Made by a program: the position numbers and the translations under genes
Notes under the pieces: generated by a model
What the model was told of the DNA's origin: nothing
The model's input: the letters and a program-made list of their open reading frames with translations, nothing else
Database searches by the model: none
Assembly (NCBI GenBank): GCA_964017045.1
Contig: OZ024794.1
Location: forward strand, 25,415,340 to 25,479,339
Direction of reading: 5' to 3'
Source of the DNA: Omphiscola glabra
Taxonomy: Eukaryota > Mollusca > Gastropoda > Lymnaeidae
Length of the DNA stretch: 64,000 bases
In this document: in pieces, positions 46,199-58,626 of the stretch
How positions within the stretch are numbered: the stretch's first letter is position 1
How the letters are laid out: each line of letters starts with the position of its first letter

Positions 46199-48645
46199 TG
46201 GAACCATTTTCTTGGGACCTATTAAACCTTGCACGGCGCCTCCTCGTTGGTGGGTCCTGGGGTTGCCTAATTAAACTAATTGAGATTTCAGTGGGCTAGC
46301 AGAATGCGTGCAAGTTTCTGAAGCATTTTTATATTTAGACTTCATACCTCTCCCTCCCACAGCCTCTCTGTTGAAAGAATTAATGAACTTTTCTATTCTC
46401 TGTGTTAATGTTTCATGCTGGGCTACTCCTGGCCCAGCATTCATGATGAATTTCTGGTTCCTATAACCAAATTTCTCAACCATTGTATCTAAAATTTAAT
46501 TAGGCCTCATTTATTTTCCAGTACTCCATTATTGCATTATTGACAACTGAAAATTTAAATCAGTTTCTGTGCCCACACTTTCTTTTATTCCCTGTTCCTT
46601 TAAATACTTGTCACTGTTATTTAATTTTTGTTAAAATATTTAAGATTGTATTATTGGATGTATGACTATATCTACCTCTACTTTGTAAACAGTGTGCAAC
46701 TTTACTGTTGAATGAAGTTTGTCAGAGCAATGTTGGATTATGGCTTGTAAAATTCCTGATTTACTTGGATCCATCTCCAACTCTTCTTCAGTGGGAAAAT
46801 TTAAAAAAAAAAAAATATTTTTTTTTAGAAGTTTTTTTGACAATATCTTTACAGATGTAAATCTGCTAAACCTCCCAGATTCCTAGTTGTTGAGAAATAT
46901 TAAGTGGATAATTAGAAATAGTTAAATTTCAAAGCTGAATGAGGATGAAAAAAGGGGTAACAACTATTTTTACAGATTAAATCATTTAATGTACTTTACT
47001 GAGCTAAAGTATTTCTGCCACTTTTTATGTCCTCTTTAACTCACTTATCCCCATTGAGTCATGACTAATACAAGTCAGTAATGTACATCCACCCAAAATA
47101 AATAAAATGTTTTTCAATAGTTGTCTTTTGTGTATTCATTTAAAACAATATTCTCTGGCTTGATCTTGTGCAAACAAGCTGCTTGTGTTACTGAAATTGA
47201 ATTATGCATTTTTATGTTAAAATGGAAACGAGCCTATTTCTAGCTTTCATATCACATGATATCATATTGCAATATGCTGGCAAAGTGTTAATTCATTTGG
47301 CATGAAGAATATAGAAAGAAGACACACATTTTACATTTAAGGGACATTGCTTAGTTTGCCTATTGTAAAGTTTCTTTGCATTGACTGCCATCAACACCCA
47401 CTGGTTTTAGAAAGACTAAGCAGTAATAAGCAAATTTCATTGCAAGTGCCACATAACCTAAGCTAGATTTGGTGGTTGACTGTTAGCAAAGTACTTGACC
47501 CTAAAGATTATGCAGAGGAGCAGTTACCAAAGAAGGCATATTTTATTCTACTGTGTGTTGTGCTTTAACTGCCGGCGTATTAAGGACCATCTATTTATGT
47601 CTTTCATAAGCATGCCGGTAACTGATTTCTTTGACTTTTTTTAAATGTGTAAATACAGTGTTCTATACTACAACAGTAACATTATTGCAAATGTTTTTCT
47701 TTTTATTAATTTTTTTTTAGTGTATTTATTTGAGATTTCAGTTAAAACGAAATGCCCTACAGGAGGAGTGCAATATGACAGAATAAGTCACTGTGTTATA
47801 AGTGCTTATCAATTTTCTTTCATTTAATTCAGTTTCTCTTGGTTAAAATGTTTAGTAATTATAGAATTATTATAGCACTAATTAAAAAGTTAACATTATG
47901 ATATTAGTATATGGTATATATATATATATTTATATATAACTTAACATATTCATGTTAGGAATGTTTTAAATAGTTATAGTTTTTATTATTAACACTTTAT
48001 CGGGCGGGGGGGAATTTCTTATTGGCCCTATCCTTTAGATTTGATATAAATGTAATTATTTCTATCAGTCTCAATTAGAATTGACGCTACCAGTTAATTA
48101 TAGATTTTTCAAAACTAGTTAGGTTTGCTTTTTAAATAAATGCTTAAATGTCAACCTTTTGTTTACAAAAATTAACAAGTTGGAAAGCAATTATTAATCT
48201 TACAAAAAAAAACAAAGAATAAAATAAGACGGAAGCACATTTTTTGCTTTAGACTTAGACATATAGTAAGCTTTAGTTATTGTAGTGTCAGACTTATAGA
48301 GTAAGTTATAATTATTGTAGTGTAAAATCAATCTCACCTTTGTATGATTTTATTCACAGATGATGTAAACCATTAACTTGACTTTGTTATGTGTAAATTT
48401 TATCACTTATAATGTTGGTGTAATAAATGTATAGAAATGTTTAAAAGCCAATTGTTCTGTATCTATTTGTGTGTCTTAAATGTAACAGTTGTACAGATAG
48501 GAAAGAACCAATAATCTTGAACTTATTGAAAAGTAACTGTTAATCTGAAAGGAACCAAACAAAAAAATAGTGGGATTGAAACAACTATTCCATCCTTATA
48601 TTTATATAGGCTTTGGATGTACCAATTGATGAAAAGAATTTTGGA
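46199..48645. other. Intergenic or extended 3' UTR
   Basis: No coding exon or transposon recognised. Holds a TA run at about 47918-47932 and a G run at about 48004-48011. Confidence 0.45.
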
Positions 48646-48648
48646 GTT

Positions 48649-48800
48649 TAAATCTTCTACTTGTATATACCGTGGTACTTATAGTATACTTTTTCTATTT
48701 GATTTGTTTGGTTAAACCATTACAGGAAATCTTCTACTTGTATATAATGGGGTAATTAGAGTATAATCTTTCTATTTTTGAGTTGTTTAGTTAATCCATC
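48649..48800. repeat. Diverged tandem duplication, ~76-bp period
   Basis: AATCTTCTACTTGTATATA at about 48651 recurs at about 48728. Both copies continue with ...TAGAGTATA/ATAGTATA, TTTTCTATTT, GTTT-GTTAA and CCATTAC/CCATCAC. Confidence 0.75.
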
Positions 48801-49366
48801 ACGGGTACCCTGGACGTGCCGGTATACGAACTCATGTGACTTGTTCATTTATGAAAATGATGTGACCTAAATACAGTTATATATACAGGTATATGAGATT
48901 TAAGTCAACCAAAATGACCATTATTGGGGTTATCTGCTTTAAACTACAGTAACTGTATTAAAATTAAATAAAACTCACATGCAATTACCTCACAAGAAAT
49001 GACCAGGTGCTCAGCTCTAAAATATCACTTTCATTCGCCTCAAAGGAAATGAAGGGTTATTATCATTATTGCTGGTCATACCTACTGCTACTATGACTAG
49101 ATTTAAATGTATATAGACTTAAGGAGTGTTGCGTAGACTTCAAACTATTTAACTTCAATATTTCTAAATGGAATTTACAATCTCGCATATTTTGCTATCT
49201 AGGTAATCTAATAGATCTATTGACTAAATTTGATAAACTGAACATAAATTATATATTCTCACCAAAATGATATTAATGTCACAAGGGATATTAATGTGAC
49301 AGGTGCAAGGATTCTGGGGGATTAGTGTTCTTTTCCCCCCATTCTTTATTATTTCATAAAAATATA
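48801..49366. other. Intergenic stretch
   Basis: AT-rich, nothing recognised apart from short simple-sequence runs. Confidence 0.45.
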
Positions 49367-49794
49367 CAGGTTGGGCCAATAAAAGTGAGAAAATCTCGTA
49401 AAATGTGATTTAATCACATAAAAGTAGTTTAAGTTTAACTATTCCCATACAGCCCAGATTTAAACCCAGTAGATTATGCCATATGGGGTGCTTTAAAAGA
49501 AAAAGTCTACCTTGGGCCATTGCTTGGGCGAAAATTTACCACGGTTGAGCAGCTCAAGTTGGCAATAATCAAGGAATGGCGAAATCTGGGGCAACGTTTC
49601 ATTGACAGAAGCATAAACGAGTGGCGTCGACGCTTAGAAAAAGTCGTTGAGAAGCAAGGATAACACATCGAACATGATTTCTGATGAGCTAAATATTTCG
49701 CAAAACAAATGTATGAAGAATTATAATTAATTAAATTATATTTTGAAATAACTCGTATGCTACGAGATGTTCTCACTTTTATTGGCCCACCCTG
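49367..49794 (+). mobile_element. Tc1/mariner-like element, internally deleted (428 bp)
   Basis: Terminal inverted repeats of about 25 bases (CAGGTTGGGCCAATAAAAG... and ...CTTTTATTGGCCCACCCTG) are flanked by TA on both sides (49365-49366, 49795-49796), the usual mariner target duplication. Inside, 49441-49660 (+) encodes the transposase C-terminus: FPYSPDLNPVDYAIWGALKE, FTTVEQLKLAIIKEWRNLG, and a Arg/Lys-rich end RRRLEKVVEKQG, then TAA. The SPDLNPVDY-W block holds the last catalytic acidic residue region. The N-terminal DNA-binding domain and first catalytic Asp residues are deleted. Confidence 0.92.
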
Positions 49795-49796
49795 TA

Positions 49797-50360
49797 ATAG
49801 CACCTACCTTTATGTATTAGACTAATAGTATTCTGTCCCTGTTATTTTCCCTAAGACAAGTAACTAGATTTTTTTCCCCCGGGGAATGTTTAAAGTCTTA
49901 ACAAACTGGATTGGAGTCTAACTTTTTTTGAGTGCGTAAGTGTTTGTTATTATAAACCTAAAATTTTAGTTCGTTTGTCAGTTGAGGCGACAACACTGGA
50001 CTCAGTTGCGTCTATTGCCTCAGGCCTTCCAACCCCCCAGTGCATGATACCCTCACGCAGTTACTCTTTTAACCAGTGAAATATCCTCATCAACAGCAGG
50101 CACAGAAACATTGCAAATCCCATCTACATTCATAGGAGCCATAATGATCAATACATTGAACGTGGGCCCTTAATATATAGAAAAAGAAGAAGTCGTAATT
50201 TATACGGTACAAACAAAAAAAACAACCAAAAAAAAAAACGACGAAATTGAAAAAAAAAAAATGAACACCTTGAAAGAAAACCACCCAATGAAATTGAATA
50301 AAAAGATTTCATTCAATCTTTAGGACAGACACTAGCAAATAATACCGGTACCTGTTAACA
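49797..50360. other. Intergenic stretch
   Basis: No gene recognised. Contains A-rich tracts near 50213-50265. Confidence 0.45.
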
Positions 50361-50537
50361 CAGCGGTTCTCAACCCGTGAGTCGCGACCCTTTCCCAGGG
50401 GTCGCCTAAGACCATCTGAAAACCCATATACTCTACAGTTATGAAGTAGAAACAAAAATAATTTTGTTGCTGGGGGTCGCCACAACATGAGGAACTGTAT
50501 TAAGGTGTCGCGGCATTAGGAAGGTTGAGAACCACGG
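50361..50537. mobile_element. hAT-type MITE (177 bp), family 2
   Basis: Starts CAGCGGTTCTCAACC and ends GGTTGAGAACCACGG, flanked by an exact 8-bp duplication TGTTAACA (50353-50360 and 50538-50545). Very close to the copy at 35090-35285 in the right half. Confidence 0.95.
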
Positions 50538-50689
50538 TGTTAACACGTTTGCGCTGGACATTTCTGCTAGGATTCCATTGGGGTGAACGGTGTAGATGCA
50601 CATTCAGTAAAAAAATAATAATTTTTACTTTTACTTTTACATACTTAAATTAATTTAAATTTAGAAAGTTTTGTTTTTGGGTGGCCGAC

Positions 50690-51180
50690 TGGCTGGCAAA
50701 ATCTTCGGACGGCTAATTGACCCACTTCCCATCAACATATCGAGCTGAAACTTTGCACATAGACTCGTTGCCGATGACAACACATTCTTTCAAATTTCCA
50801 ACCCCCCAAAAAATCATTTTATCCTGTTTTTTAATGGGAGCATGAATGAAAATTTCCGATAACTGCGTTAAATGAGATTCTTAAAAATAAAAATCTCGTG
50901 TGCTTAATATTTTCTTTTGTTTTTCTGAAATAGTTTGTGAAATAAATATGCAGTGTAAAAGAAGGTGGATCATTTGAATATTAATATAGTTTAAGGAAGT
51001 TTGAAAATGTTTTGTTGCGAGCCTTGGGGGGGGGGGGGGGGGGTACTAATACTAATTGGGATTCTTATAAAGTGCGTTTCTTGTATCCATCTTTTTTAAA
51101 CATTTCATCCCCACCCCAAATTGCTCTATTTTATATTTTCTAAAGGATTTATACGAAAACTTTGTTTTTAGGGTCTGTTT
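50690..51180. repeat. Dispersed repeat family D, copy 2
   Basis: Shares GAGCTGAAACTTTGCACATA, GACTCGTTGCCGATGACAAC and TCAAATTT with 33840-34110. It continues with TTTCCGATAACTGCGTTAAATGA, present again at about 51998 as TTCCCGATAACTGCGCTAAATGA. A long G run lies at about 51026-51042. Confidence 0.7.
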
Positions 51181-51189
51181 AATTATAAA

Positions 51190-51890
51190 TAAAGTATATA
51201 TATGGCATCCTTCAGTCTTCGCGAGGACGATGGAGCAGCTATGCAGGCCTACACTTCGACGAGTGGCCCACCAGACCAATCCTGGAATGACAACCTCGAA
51301 TGCATTTCTCGCAGGACAATATTGATTCCTCATAGATTTTTGGCCTTCCATGTTGTTCTTTTTGTTGCAAGAGCATCTTATGCCTTTTTGACTTTCATAC
51401 ACTGCCCTTGTCAATTACGGCAGTCTTCCTTGCGTTGTCAATCTGTTGAAGGTCGGTGTCAAATCCAGGACACATGGTTCTTACATTCCATGTTGCGAAA
51501 CGAAGTGGTTGAGTCTTCACTTCTATTTACTTTCTTTGCTTTACAAAAAAACTCTACTCCTCGTGAAGTGACATAACCAGTACAGCTACTCAGCCTGGGC
51601 GGTGATTTATGGAGACCAGCTGTTGCCCAACGCAGCAGATCCCCACTCTCCATGCAGTCAGTGGATCGAAGGGAATGACAATTGTCAATACAGCTTGCCA
51701 CTGACTGTGTCGCAGGAGTTGCCGAAATGACAATGACATTGTTATCGGCGTCAGATCGACTTCGGGACTCCATCTCCGGATTTTACAGTTTGGGTTTACT
51801 CCCGTATTCTTACCCTAGCTTCCCGCATTTAATTTGTATATTTATTTCTGACACTAAACATTTGTATATTTATAACTTCACTTTTAACTA
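51190..51890 (-). mobile_element. Internally deleted LINE joining 5' and 3' coding parts
   Basis: Read on the minus strand from about 51775, the sequence first looks like the start of a LINE endonuclease region: ATWNVRTMC-like residues with a following NARKTAVIDK block (about 51505-51410). It then passes directly into the LINE C-terminus, with a C2HC-type motif CEKCIRGCHSRIGLVGHSSKC (about 51330-51260) in another frame and an EDxRMPYIY-like ending near 51200. The endonuclease and RT core are absent. The 3' end matches that of 3300-4040. The element seems to lie within a family D repeat, whose sequence resumes after 51885. Confidence 0.65.
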
Positions 51891-52110
51891 AGTAACAACA
51901 CATTCTATCAAATTTTTAGCTCCATACCTCAAAATCAGTTTTTTCATGGCGAAGATGAAGATAATATTGTGACGCTGATTTCACGGCATAAAATTCCCGA
52001 TAACTGCGCTAAATGAAATTCTTCTTAATTTGCAAGTGCGTTTGGTGCATACTATTTTTTTGGTTTTTCTGAAATAGTTAAATAAATCTGCGGTGTAAAA
52101 GCGGGTGAGA
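51885..52110. repeat. Dispersed repeat family D, copy 3 or continuation of copy 2
   Basis: AACAACACATTCTATCAAAT, AAAATCAGTTTT and TTCCCGATAACTGCGCTAAA correspond in order to bases at about 50785-50880, so this is either a further copy or the target duplicated around the LINE fragment. Confidence 0.65.
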
Positions 52111-52821
52111 GTTTTTAAAAAAAAAAAAAAAGACTTTAAACTTAATTATTTTGCTTTCTAGAAATCCTCTCCATAAAAGTGTTGTCATCATTTTTCTTTA
52201 ATTGTCAAACTACTTTGTAACGAAACATAATTCATAATGTATAAATTATAAATGTTAATTAACCGTAAATATGACTTATTGTTTCTTTATTAACGATTAC
52301 TTACGTATAAAAATAGTAACGCATTTATTTACAGTTCTCTTTGTACCGGTCATTCATTGTAAAAAAAAATAACTTATTTCTTACGCAAATTATTGGCTTC
52401 TCTAGTAAAGCATTGGCGTGACACAATCATATTTAACCATACAATTACAACGAATTAAAACTAAATTTGTTGTGCCCCCCCCCCCAAACTACCGATACTC
52501 TACACACACAATGCAAAGGGGGCGGGTACACCGTTGAGTTAAAAGCCGGTGCCTTATCACGCCGACATGACAACCATTTACTAATAACCGTACCGTACAT
52601 GTGTTCAAGTGCCAAACCTACGCCTACATTCTCTACCTTGCGACAAGATTACGTCGGACTGAGGTATGCAAGCAAGAGGATCGTATTCTTATACATTTCG
52701 ATTTTGGCAAAGGTTTCTGAACCGTGCACATGAACGTTTATGCTGGTACGGGGAGGGGGGTGAGGGCGTAGTTTTAACAAGGTTACCATAAGATTTATTT
52801 ATTTATTTTTTTTAATTTGTT
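52111..52821. other. Intergenic stretch
   Basis: AT-rich. The frame at 52467-52733 (+) begins next to a C run and has no domain. Confidence 0.45.
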
Positions 52822-53045
52822 TTATAATATAATGCTTGAGTAAACCATGATTGTATAATATAATGCTTGAGTAAACGATGATTTTATAATATAATGCTTG
52901 AGTAAACCATGATTGTATAATATAATGCTTGAGTAAACGATGATTTTATAATATAATGCTTGAGTAAACCATGGTTTTATAATATAATGCTTGAGTAAAC
53001 CATAGTTTTATAATATAATGCTTGAGTAAACCATGGTTTTATAAG
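52822..53045. repeat. 31-bp minisatellite, 7 units
   Basis: TATAATATAATGCTTGAGTA followed by AACCATGATTG repeats every 31 bases from 52823. Early units alternate between ACCATGATTG and ACGATGATTT, while later units end CCATGGTTT. Confidence 0.95.
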
Positions 53046-53900
53046 TTGTATTGCTAGATGTGCCGGTATTTAAAAAGCAGAATCAGAACCTGCCAGGACT
53101 AACAATGACATGGAAATAGTTTACACTTTTATTCGAGAAGAAATGTAGACCCACAGAACATTTTATGACAGTACCGGTACCACATTATATGTTTGGTAGC
53201 CAAGCAAATATGGACAGTTCATCTTCATAACTTAAGAAGAGAGCGACATTTTGATGATAACCTTTTACCCGCATCACTCACCCCCACTCCCTCCTATAAA
53301 ATAAATGTATGAAAATAAATTAAAAACAAAAAACAAGCAACAACACACAAACAAATATTGAACATAGCTTCACGGGGCCGCTAAAACTAATGAGATCGCC
53401 ACCGCCGTTGACATGTTGATAACATCAGAATGTCAGGTGATTACATTTTTCCATCTAGTAAAAGTACACCGCTTGGGCGTACCGGTACCTGGCCAGCTTT
53501 GCCAAGCATGTCCCTACGCTTGATCGAATGCATTTTTCAATTCAGCTATACGCTAAGTGTGTTTGTCGGGAATGTTTCGACGTGTCGTCAAGATACCTGT
53601 ACACCAACTTCAAGTAGAGAACTTATGTACACACGTACCGTACATATTTATATATAGTCAGCAAAATAAATCAAACCTTCAGTCAGGGGAGTGGTAACCG
53701 ACTTAAAGTTGAATGGGCCGCCATTGAGCGTCCTAGGTGGGCCGCCATTGGGCGTCGTAGGTGAAAGGGGCTGGGACGAAATATATTACAATATTGAGAA
53801 AGTAGCAAAGTGCAACGACCGGAAAAAAAACAAGTTATTTTAAAAACAAATGATGTAAATGCTATCTTAAATCAGAGCTTCATTTTGGACACAAGAGTTA
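53046..53900. other. Intergenic stretch with a 26-bp direct duplication
   Basis: No gene recognised. GGGCCGCCATTGAGCGTC at about 53715 and GGGCCGCCATTGGGCGTC at about 53741 form a near-perfect tandem pair. Confidence 0.5.
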
Positions 53901-54205
53901 GGTATCCGGTAATTTGTATGAAAGAAATCTCGTCGACGGGAAATTGATCGATGTAATTTTGGCCGAACGGAAATTTGATCGAATTTTATGTTCAGTTCAC
54001 ACGATCAAATTTTAGTCAAATTTCTTTTTGAACGCATTTTTTTGTTATACTATATTATAGTATAGTGCGTTCAAAAAGAAATTTGACTACAATTTGAACG
54101 TGTGAACTGAAAATAAAATTCGATCAAATTTCCGTTCGACCAAACTTCCGTCCACCGATCAATTTTCCGTCGACGAAATTTCTTTGAAACAAATTTCCGG
54201 TAACC
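53901..54205. mobile_element. Mutator-like fold-back element (305 bp), copy 2
   Basis: Same structure as 34543-34825: GGTATCCGGTAATTTG at the left, CAAATTTCCGGTAACC at the right, and arms that pair along nearly their whole length around a TATACTATATTATAGTATA centre. Flanks CAAGAGTTA (53892-53900) and GAAGAGTTA (54206-54214) match at 8 of 9 positions. The inner TTTGAACGC / GCGTTCAAA pair is conserved between the copies. Confidence 0.82.
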
Positions 54206-55602
54206 GAAGAGTTAGTGTGGCCGGAAGTGTTCTATTGTGAAAGAAGACGCATTTTCAGAATCATTTTGTCACGAGTTTTATTTTGTTTGTAAAATAATTA
54301 AGTGAAAATCCAAATTGAACGCTATTTTATTTTTTGGTGGATATATTTTATTCCCATATTTTATCACAGCGGCATAGAAGCCGTTTCGATGTGACGATAA
54401 CGGTGTTAGGAAAGATGCAGACGTGAGTTATAAGTTTATTGTGACATTTTAACGACGTTGGTGTTATGAAAGTAAGGGGAGGGGGGGGGGGTCTGGGTGT
54501 TAGTAAGAGAGAGAAGCATTCCACGTCACGGTCAGCATTCTACAGACTAAGTAATGTTCCACTATCGGTATGCAGACAAGAGTTAATTTACTCTTTTTTT
54601 TCGTTACCTTAAGCGGCACGTATTTTCTGTCAGTGTATTTCTTCTTTGGATAGTTCCAAGATGTTTGATGACCCAGTTTTATAAATAACATGGCATTAAA
54701 AAATATTAATAGGCCCACCTATAGGGTTGTTTATTTGTGTTAGTCAAGTCGCCGCCTTCAGACCAATCCATATGTACCCTTAAGCGACTGTGACCTAGCA
54801 GTGACCCCGTGATTCACTATCCGCTGCTACACACGCGCACACAGTGATAAATCCGGTCTGCAATTTATATAGGTTAACAACATCCCTAGCCACTTGCGGA
54901 CTTTCGTATTTTAAGACTTAGTACCATACTTTTTACATTGAAATTACAACTTATGCTAATCTGGTGGCTTAGGGTTTAGGGACAAGGGTGGTTTGAAAAA
55001 ACATACCATAGAGTCCTTCATTATTAACTCATTTATTTTTTTAAAAATATGTAGATATATATATATACACCGGTATTAAGTGTTCAGGTCGAGGAAACAT
55101 TAGGGATGCTACGCTTCTACTTTGTCGTCGTCAGTGCAGTGGTGTGTTGTCCTACCTCTAAGCACTGATTGTACGGTAACACACTCCTATATATAATATA
55201 CATATACGCCACAGTAAGTGGGCCTAGATCCTGTTTACTTCAGCCGTTTGGTATCACCATTACAGCTTTCATTTTCACTTTCAGCTTGGCTTTTATTTAT
55301 GGCACGGCACAATAATATAAGAATAAGATGAAGTATATTTTTTGTTTCCTCCAATCAGTTTAGTTTAAATAGGAAAATTTAAATTAATTTTAATGGAATG
55401 GAATCTAGATGGGAAATGAGTCACATTCTTATAGAAACCCTTAGCTTTTTAGAAGCCTTGGAAAATTTGTATGGGCTGCCCTGGGGGCATTATTTGATAT
55501 TGAACGCGCTTGACACAAAAATAGAGGCCTGCTTTTACATTTCTCAGTCGTGATATTTAAGGATAAGAATACAATCTTTTGCAGTGGAGTGAGGGGGAGA
55601 GG
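54206..55602. other. Intergenic stretch
   Basis: No gene recognised. A G run lies at about 54478-54490 and TA-rich runs near 55060. Confidence 0.45.
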
Positions 55603-55800
55603 CAGTGCCGTACCCAATCTTAATGCTGACCTGACTAAAACACACATTTTTATACAAGGTCTTTAAATCAACACCCAACATTTCAACCGGATGGTTACCC
55701 CCCTAGCACTCCTAGCTACGCCAATTTGGTGGGGGGGGGGGGGGCGCTGAATTTCGACCTCGGTACCCTGTGGCCTCCGCCTGCTCTTAACCCGGCACTG
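55602..55800. mobile_element. Possible decayed hAT-type MITE
   Basis: CAGTGCCGTACCC near 55602 and GGGTTAAGAGC-type bases on the other strand near 55785-55800 (CTCTTAACCCGGCACTG) would be inverted ends. A G run fills part of the middle (55731-55744). The flanking 8-mers do not match, so the call is weak. Confidence 0.35.
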
Positions 55801-56709
55801 CTACATGAATCATCATGATTTAGTGAACACACTAAAGCTTTTGATACACTATTCACATGTCTGCAGGACATGCCTACAAAGGTTTAGCTTTCTGTTCTCA
55901 AGCTCTAATAATGCAAGAATTTTGTAACATTACTTAACAGTACCGTATAAGATTAAATAAGGGAGATGGAGCAGGCTTTTGTGGCCGAGCTATGCTCCGG
56001 GCGAATTTTTGTCCGCTCCGCGCTCCGATCAATTTTATTTTAAAATTTAGTGTTTATAAATAATTTTCTCTTAATTTAATTAACGCAATCAGCCTAGAAT
56101 CTAAAACTTAAAATGTGACCAAGAGACAAAAAGACACCTTTCATTTTTATATTTCCAGCCAATAGCATTGCTAATCCTATCTGTGCTACAGAAAATATGA
56201 AGTCGAAAAACAAAAACAAAAATATTTTGTTTTTCTGCCGACAACGTCCAACTCCGATCAAACTAACATCTTGTGAATAATAACATCATTCTGGCGTCAT
56301 TGATTATTACCGCTCGCGGGTCAGTGACCGACATTACCCCCCCCCCCCTTTTTTTTTTTTTTACATTAGAGAAACATCAGAACCGTAAACAAAGTTTAAC
56401 GTTGCTGCACCCAGCGGTGACAGTCAACAGTGTGATACAAACCCATTGACGCAAATATGTCTGTGTGCGCGTAGATAGTGGGACCCTGTTCTTTCAACCG
56501 TGGGAAAATAGCAAGCTCACATTCTTCCGCTCATTCAACCGTCAGCAGAGCAGTGCAAAAGAATGTTGACATAATATGGCAACGCGCATTAGTTTGCAAG
56601 ATCCAACTCACTGCAACGTATTAGAAAACAAATTCAATAGCGAACTGTTTATCTATATGCTGAATAAGTTAGGGCGTACTCTAATATAGTAGTGCTTTGG
56701 GGCTTTGTA
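55801..56709. other. Intergenic stretch
   Basis: No gene recognised. A C run followed by a T run lies at 56337-56363. Confidence 0.45.
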
Positions 56710-56710
56710 T

Positions 56711-56904
56711 GAAGAGGCGTAATTTAGAGGATGGCTGTTGAGCCCTGGGGGGGGGGGGGGGGTGGGGGTGGAATTTCTATCATAATCAAGCAGAACAAGT
56801 GTAAGAAGGTAGTGCGGGTGGCGAAAGATGCTACTCCTCCATGTAAATAAAAAAAACTGCCGCCTGGGGCGAACTGCCCCTCCACTTCATTCCTACGCCT
56901 CTGA
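56711..56904. mobile_element. Possible decayed hAT-type MITE
   Basis: AGAGGCGTAATTTAG near 56714 and CATTCCTACGCCTCTG ending at about 56904 are plausible inverted ends, with a long G run in the middle (56747-56762). No clear target duplication. Confidence 0.4.
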
Positions 56905-57135
56905 TTAAAATTGCACGCGTATAATTTAACAGGAAACTAGTAATTTGCTTGGACGCCTCATTAGCCGATATACTTAGTAACTTACGTGAATAACGTTAGA
57001 GTAATTTTAGAAATTCGTCTGAGTGTTTCACATAACGAATACTACGAAGATAGCAGACCACTTAACTAGAATATTATATCAATATTAAATAAGCCCATCT
57101 TGAGACAGGATATTGACTGAGTCAACCCTAGAGCC

Positions 57136-57321
57136 CAGGGCCGGCCTTAGGCCACTGCAACCTATGCGGCCGCATTGGGCCCCGCACTTTCATAGGCCTC
57201 GCCCCGAATTTATTTTCTAGTACAAAATCTCAATTTTCACTTATTATCCTTATTCCTACCCTGACTGGGCCCCGCGCAATCCGTTTCGCATAGGGCCCCG
57301 CAATTGTTAGGGTCGGCCCTG
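57136..57321. mobile_element. hAT-type MITE (186 bp), family 5
   Basis: Starts CAGGGCCGGCCTTAGG and ends TTAGGGTCGGCCCTG, flanked by an exact 8-bp duplication CTAGAGCC (57128-57135 and 57322-57329). Repeated GGGCCCCGC phrases inside. Confidence 0.95.
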
Positions 57322-57474
57322 CTAGAGCCCACCTTATCAAGTGTGTAGTAGTTGTGTACCCCCCCCCCCCGACCCCCTTAGAACAATAATTTGGATAATA
57401 AGGAGGCTAATTCGAGTTATTTTTATTTCACCATTTTCTTGTATTTTTATTGATTAGCCCAGGCTGGTTTTCGA

Positions 57475-57955
57475 AGATCAGTGCGTGGGAATTGCGAATC
57501 GTGGGAAAGTCATTTGTTTTGTATGCCAAGTCTGTTGGTTCTGGACTGCAGACTGGAGAATTCGAGGCAGCCACTGGAGGGCGCTAGGGTAGCCCGCTTT
57601 CGTCGTTGCGCTTCTGCTCATTGCTGGTGAGTCGAAAGTCTTTTGTAAGGGTTCTTCCACTTGTCCCCCATCATTGGCTTGTGCCAGACGGCTAACTACA
57701 TCTTTTGACACATGACTTTGTGATTGCTCATGCTACCAGGGTAGGGATGTAAGGATGTATAATCAACTACATTGATAGTTTGGCCAATGAATGTGATTTT
57801 GGCTGGTGAGAATTGGAGCTTTTTAGTATTGGAACTGAGTTTACTTAAACATGTATGCTGAGACAATAAGTAGGGTTGCAGCTGACGAGAAAAGAGGTCA
57901 TGTGCTGTGTGTAGTGTGAGTCAAGAGAGCAATGTAGTCAGTAAATAGGAGTTCC
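57475..57955 (-). mobile_element. Probable degenerate LINE reverse transcriptase fragment
   Basis: On the minus strand, broken frames resemble the RT catalytic area: a TDYIALLTHT-like segment near 57945-57900 in place of FADDCALLAHT, QLQPYLLSQH, and then KITFIGQTINVVD (about 57800-57770), followed by an open stretch to 57478. The match is weak and spread over several frames. Confidence 0.4.
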
Positions 57956-58626
57956 GTGATCTACATCTCCCAGGTCCTGGTCTGAAATATAGGCTATAAA
58001 AATCAGTACGCAGCCTAATTTTTATAATTTTTTTATTATTATTATTATAAGTAGTAGTTTTACAAAGGTCACCACGCTGTACATATAATTTAACACACAT
58101 AAGAGAGGGGCGACACACAATGTAAAAGTCAAATTTATCAGAGCTCCCTCGATTTGATTTAAGAACACAACTAAGTTTAATACAGGAGCAGGGAGCCACC
58201 AGACTTAAAACATCTGTTTCTTATCTTGCACCAAAAACTCATAATAGGTTTATAAATATTCTGCCAAAACACGTGAAGGCGATGCCTGTCACATAATTTA
58301 GAACGTCTTCGAGATATTTGGAATCTTTTTCGACAGCACACTGGACTATCATCACACACCGATCAGGTATCTGAGTTGATCAGATACGTAAGAATTCAAG
58401 ATGGGAAACTTGAAGTTAGCGAGGAGCGTCTTAATTCTGACATTGTTAAGACACTGCACCGCGATGGACTAGACACGATGATTTGCCTGTCCCCAAGGTT
58501 ACGATAACCGCAGCCACAGTGTATGGGATTCACGAAGGTGTACGTAAGCCCTACTGAAAAGAAAGAACAAGAAAGTTGTTTTTAACCTTTGTGTAGACCA
58601 TTCACTTAACATTTATAGTCGATACT
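57956..58626. other. Intergenic stretch
   Basis: No gene recognised. Includes a TTA-type microsatellite near 58028-58045 and a GC-richer part at 58190-58550. Confidence 0.45.

Noticed and set aside
51202..51576. 124-codon + strand frame
   Set aside because: It is the shadow of the LINE fragment encoded on the minus strand at 51190-51890.
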